Assembly: GCF_004827385.1 (NCBI RefSeq)
Contig: NZ_SRXN01000020.1
Span: forward strand, 80,903 to 144,902
DNA: 64,000 nt
DNA from: Ensifer sp. MPMI2T
GTDB lineage: Bacteria > Pseudomonadota > Alphaproteobacteria > Rhizobiales > Rhizobiaceae
Direction: 5' to 3'
Shown: in pieces, positions 63,785 through 64,000 of the stretch
Position numbering within the stretch: the stretch's first letter is position 1
How the letters are laid out: each line of letters starts with the position of its first letter
Translations under genes and position numbers: made by a program
The notes under the pieces: generated by a model
The model's database searches: none
Told to the model about the DNA's origin: nothing
What the model saw: only the letters and a program-made list of their open reading frames with translations

Positions 63785-64000
63785 CTACCGTCCGCGGTAG
63801 TTCAACGTGGCCGATGGCATCGCCGAAAGCCGGTCGGTTTCCCGCGTCAAGCGGTCGCGCAGCGGCGATCGGGTGCAAACCGGATCGGTTGCGCGCGCAT
63901 CGCCGGCAAGCGCCAGCGCCTGACAACGGCAGCCGCCGAAGTCGATCTGCTTGCGCGCGCATGTGCGACAGAGCTCCGGCATCCAGGCCTCGCCGCGATA
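63785..64000 (-). CDS. pqqE: PqqE, radical SAM enzyme of PQQ biosynthesis, C-terminal part
   Basis: Only the last 71 residues are in the window. They contain the SPASM-type auxiliary iron-sulfur cluster segment [33 protein letters not shown], which is diagnostic for PqqE, and end LNYRGR. PqqE joins Glu and Tyr of the PqqA peptide in the first step of pyrroloquinoline quinone synthesis. The remaining pqq genes presumably follow beyond the window. Confidence 0.9.
   Translation of the reverse strand, partial: YRGEAWMPELCRTCARKQIDFGGCRCQALALAGDARATDPVCTRSPLRDRLTRETDRLSAMPSATLNYRGR

Overview
The window looks like a stretch of a Sinorhizobium/Ensifer-type genome (Alphaproteobacteria, Rhizobiaceae). 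The basis is the high GC content, the rhizobial type of the proteins (DctB/DctD, a CbbA-type aldolase, a pta-ackA operon behind a PHA-synthase-like gene, PqqE), a RIME-like palindromic element at 50.1 kb, and a structured intergenic repeat near 7-8 kb. No rRNA, tRNA, CRISPR array or intact insertion sequence was seen. The replicon (chromosome or megaplasmid) cannot be told from the sequence alone.

Layout. 0-8.5 kb, mostly minus strand: a Tat-exported alpha/beta hydrolase (cut by the window edge), a GlxA-type regulator and an SDR that share a palindromic operator, a 45-aa exported peptide, a DipZ-type thiol-redox protein, L-2-hydroxyglutarate oxidase, a HAD phosphatase, a metallophosphoesterase between two copies of a dispersed repeat, and a small hypothetical protein. 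8.6-12.7 kb: an EptA-like phosphoethanolamine transferase divergent from an OmpR-type two-component system. 13.0-18.7 kb: a compact cecR-ybhG-ybhF-ybhS-ybhR drug-export operon. 18.8-20.9 kb: a decayed toxin-antitoxin pair, then a quinone-detoxification pair (mhqD/mhqO-like). 21.0-25.6 kb: dctB-dctD without dctA, and an MscS channel. 25.9-31.2 kb: an oligopeptide importer oppA-B-C-DF. 31.9-38.2 kb: a class II aldolase and a four-gene polysaccharide or surface-glycan cluster (acyltransferase, two glycosyltransferases, ABC exporter).

38.6-42.5 kb: a MerR-XRE-cupin fusion regulator divergent from gabT and gabD. 42.6-47.8 kb: an operon for a PHA-synthase-like protein, phosphotransacetylase, acetate kinase and enoyl-ACP reductase. 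It is preceded by a perfect FNR/FixK box at class II spacing, which implies induction at low oxygen. 48.2-50.1 kb: htpG. 50.2-53.8 kb: a glutarate/glutaryl-CoA pair (CoA-transferase and gcdH) with a divergent LysR regulator. 53.9-55.4 kb: a LuxR-type regulator and an HtrA-like protein that lacks all three catalytic residues.

55.8-63.6 kb is the accessory-looking part: a HExxH metalloprotease, an exported NTF2-like protein, a 698-aa exported protein with two CxxCH haem motifs, and a 1059-aa SAM/cyclase/AAA/TPR protein whose cyclase domain has lost key residues. This set matches no system I know and is the best candidate for something undescribed. The window ends in the 3' part of pqqE.
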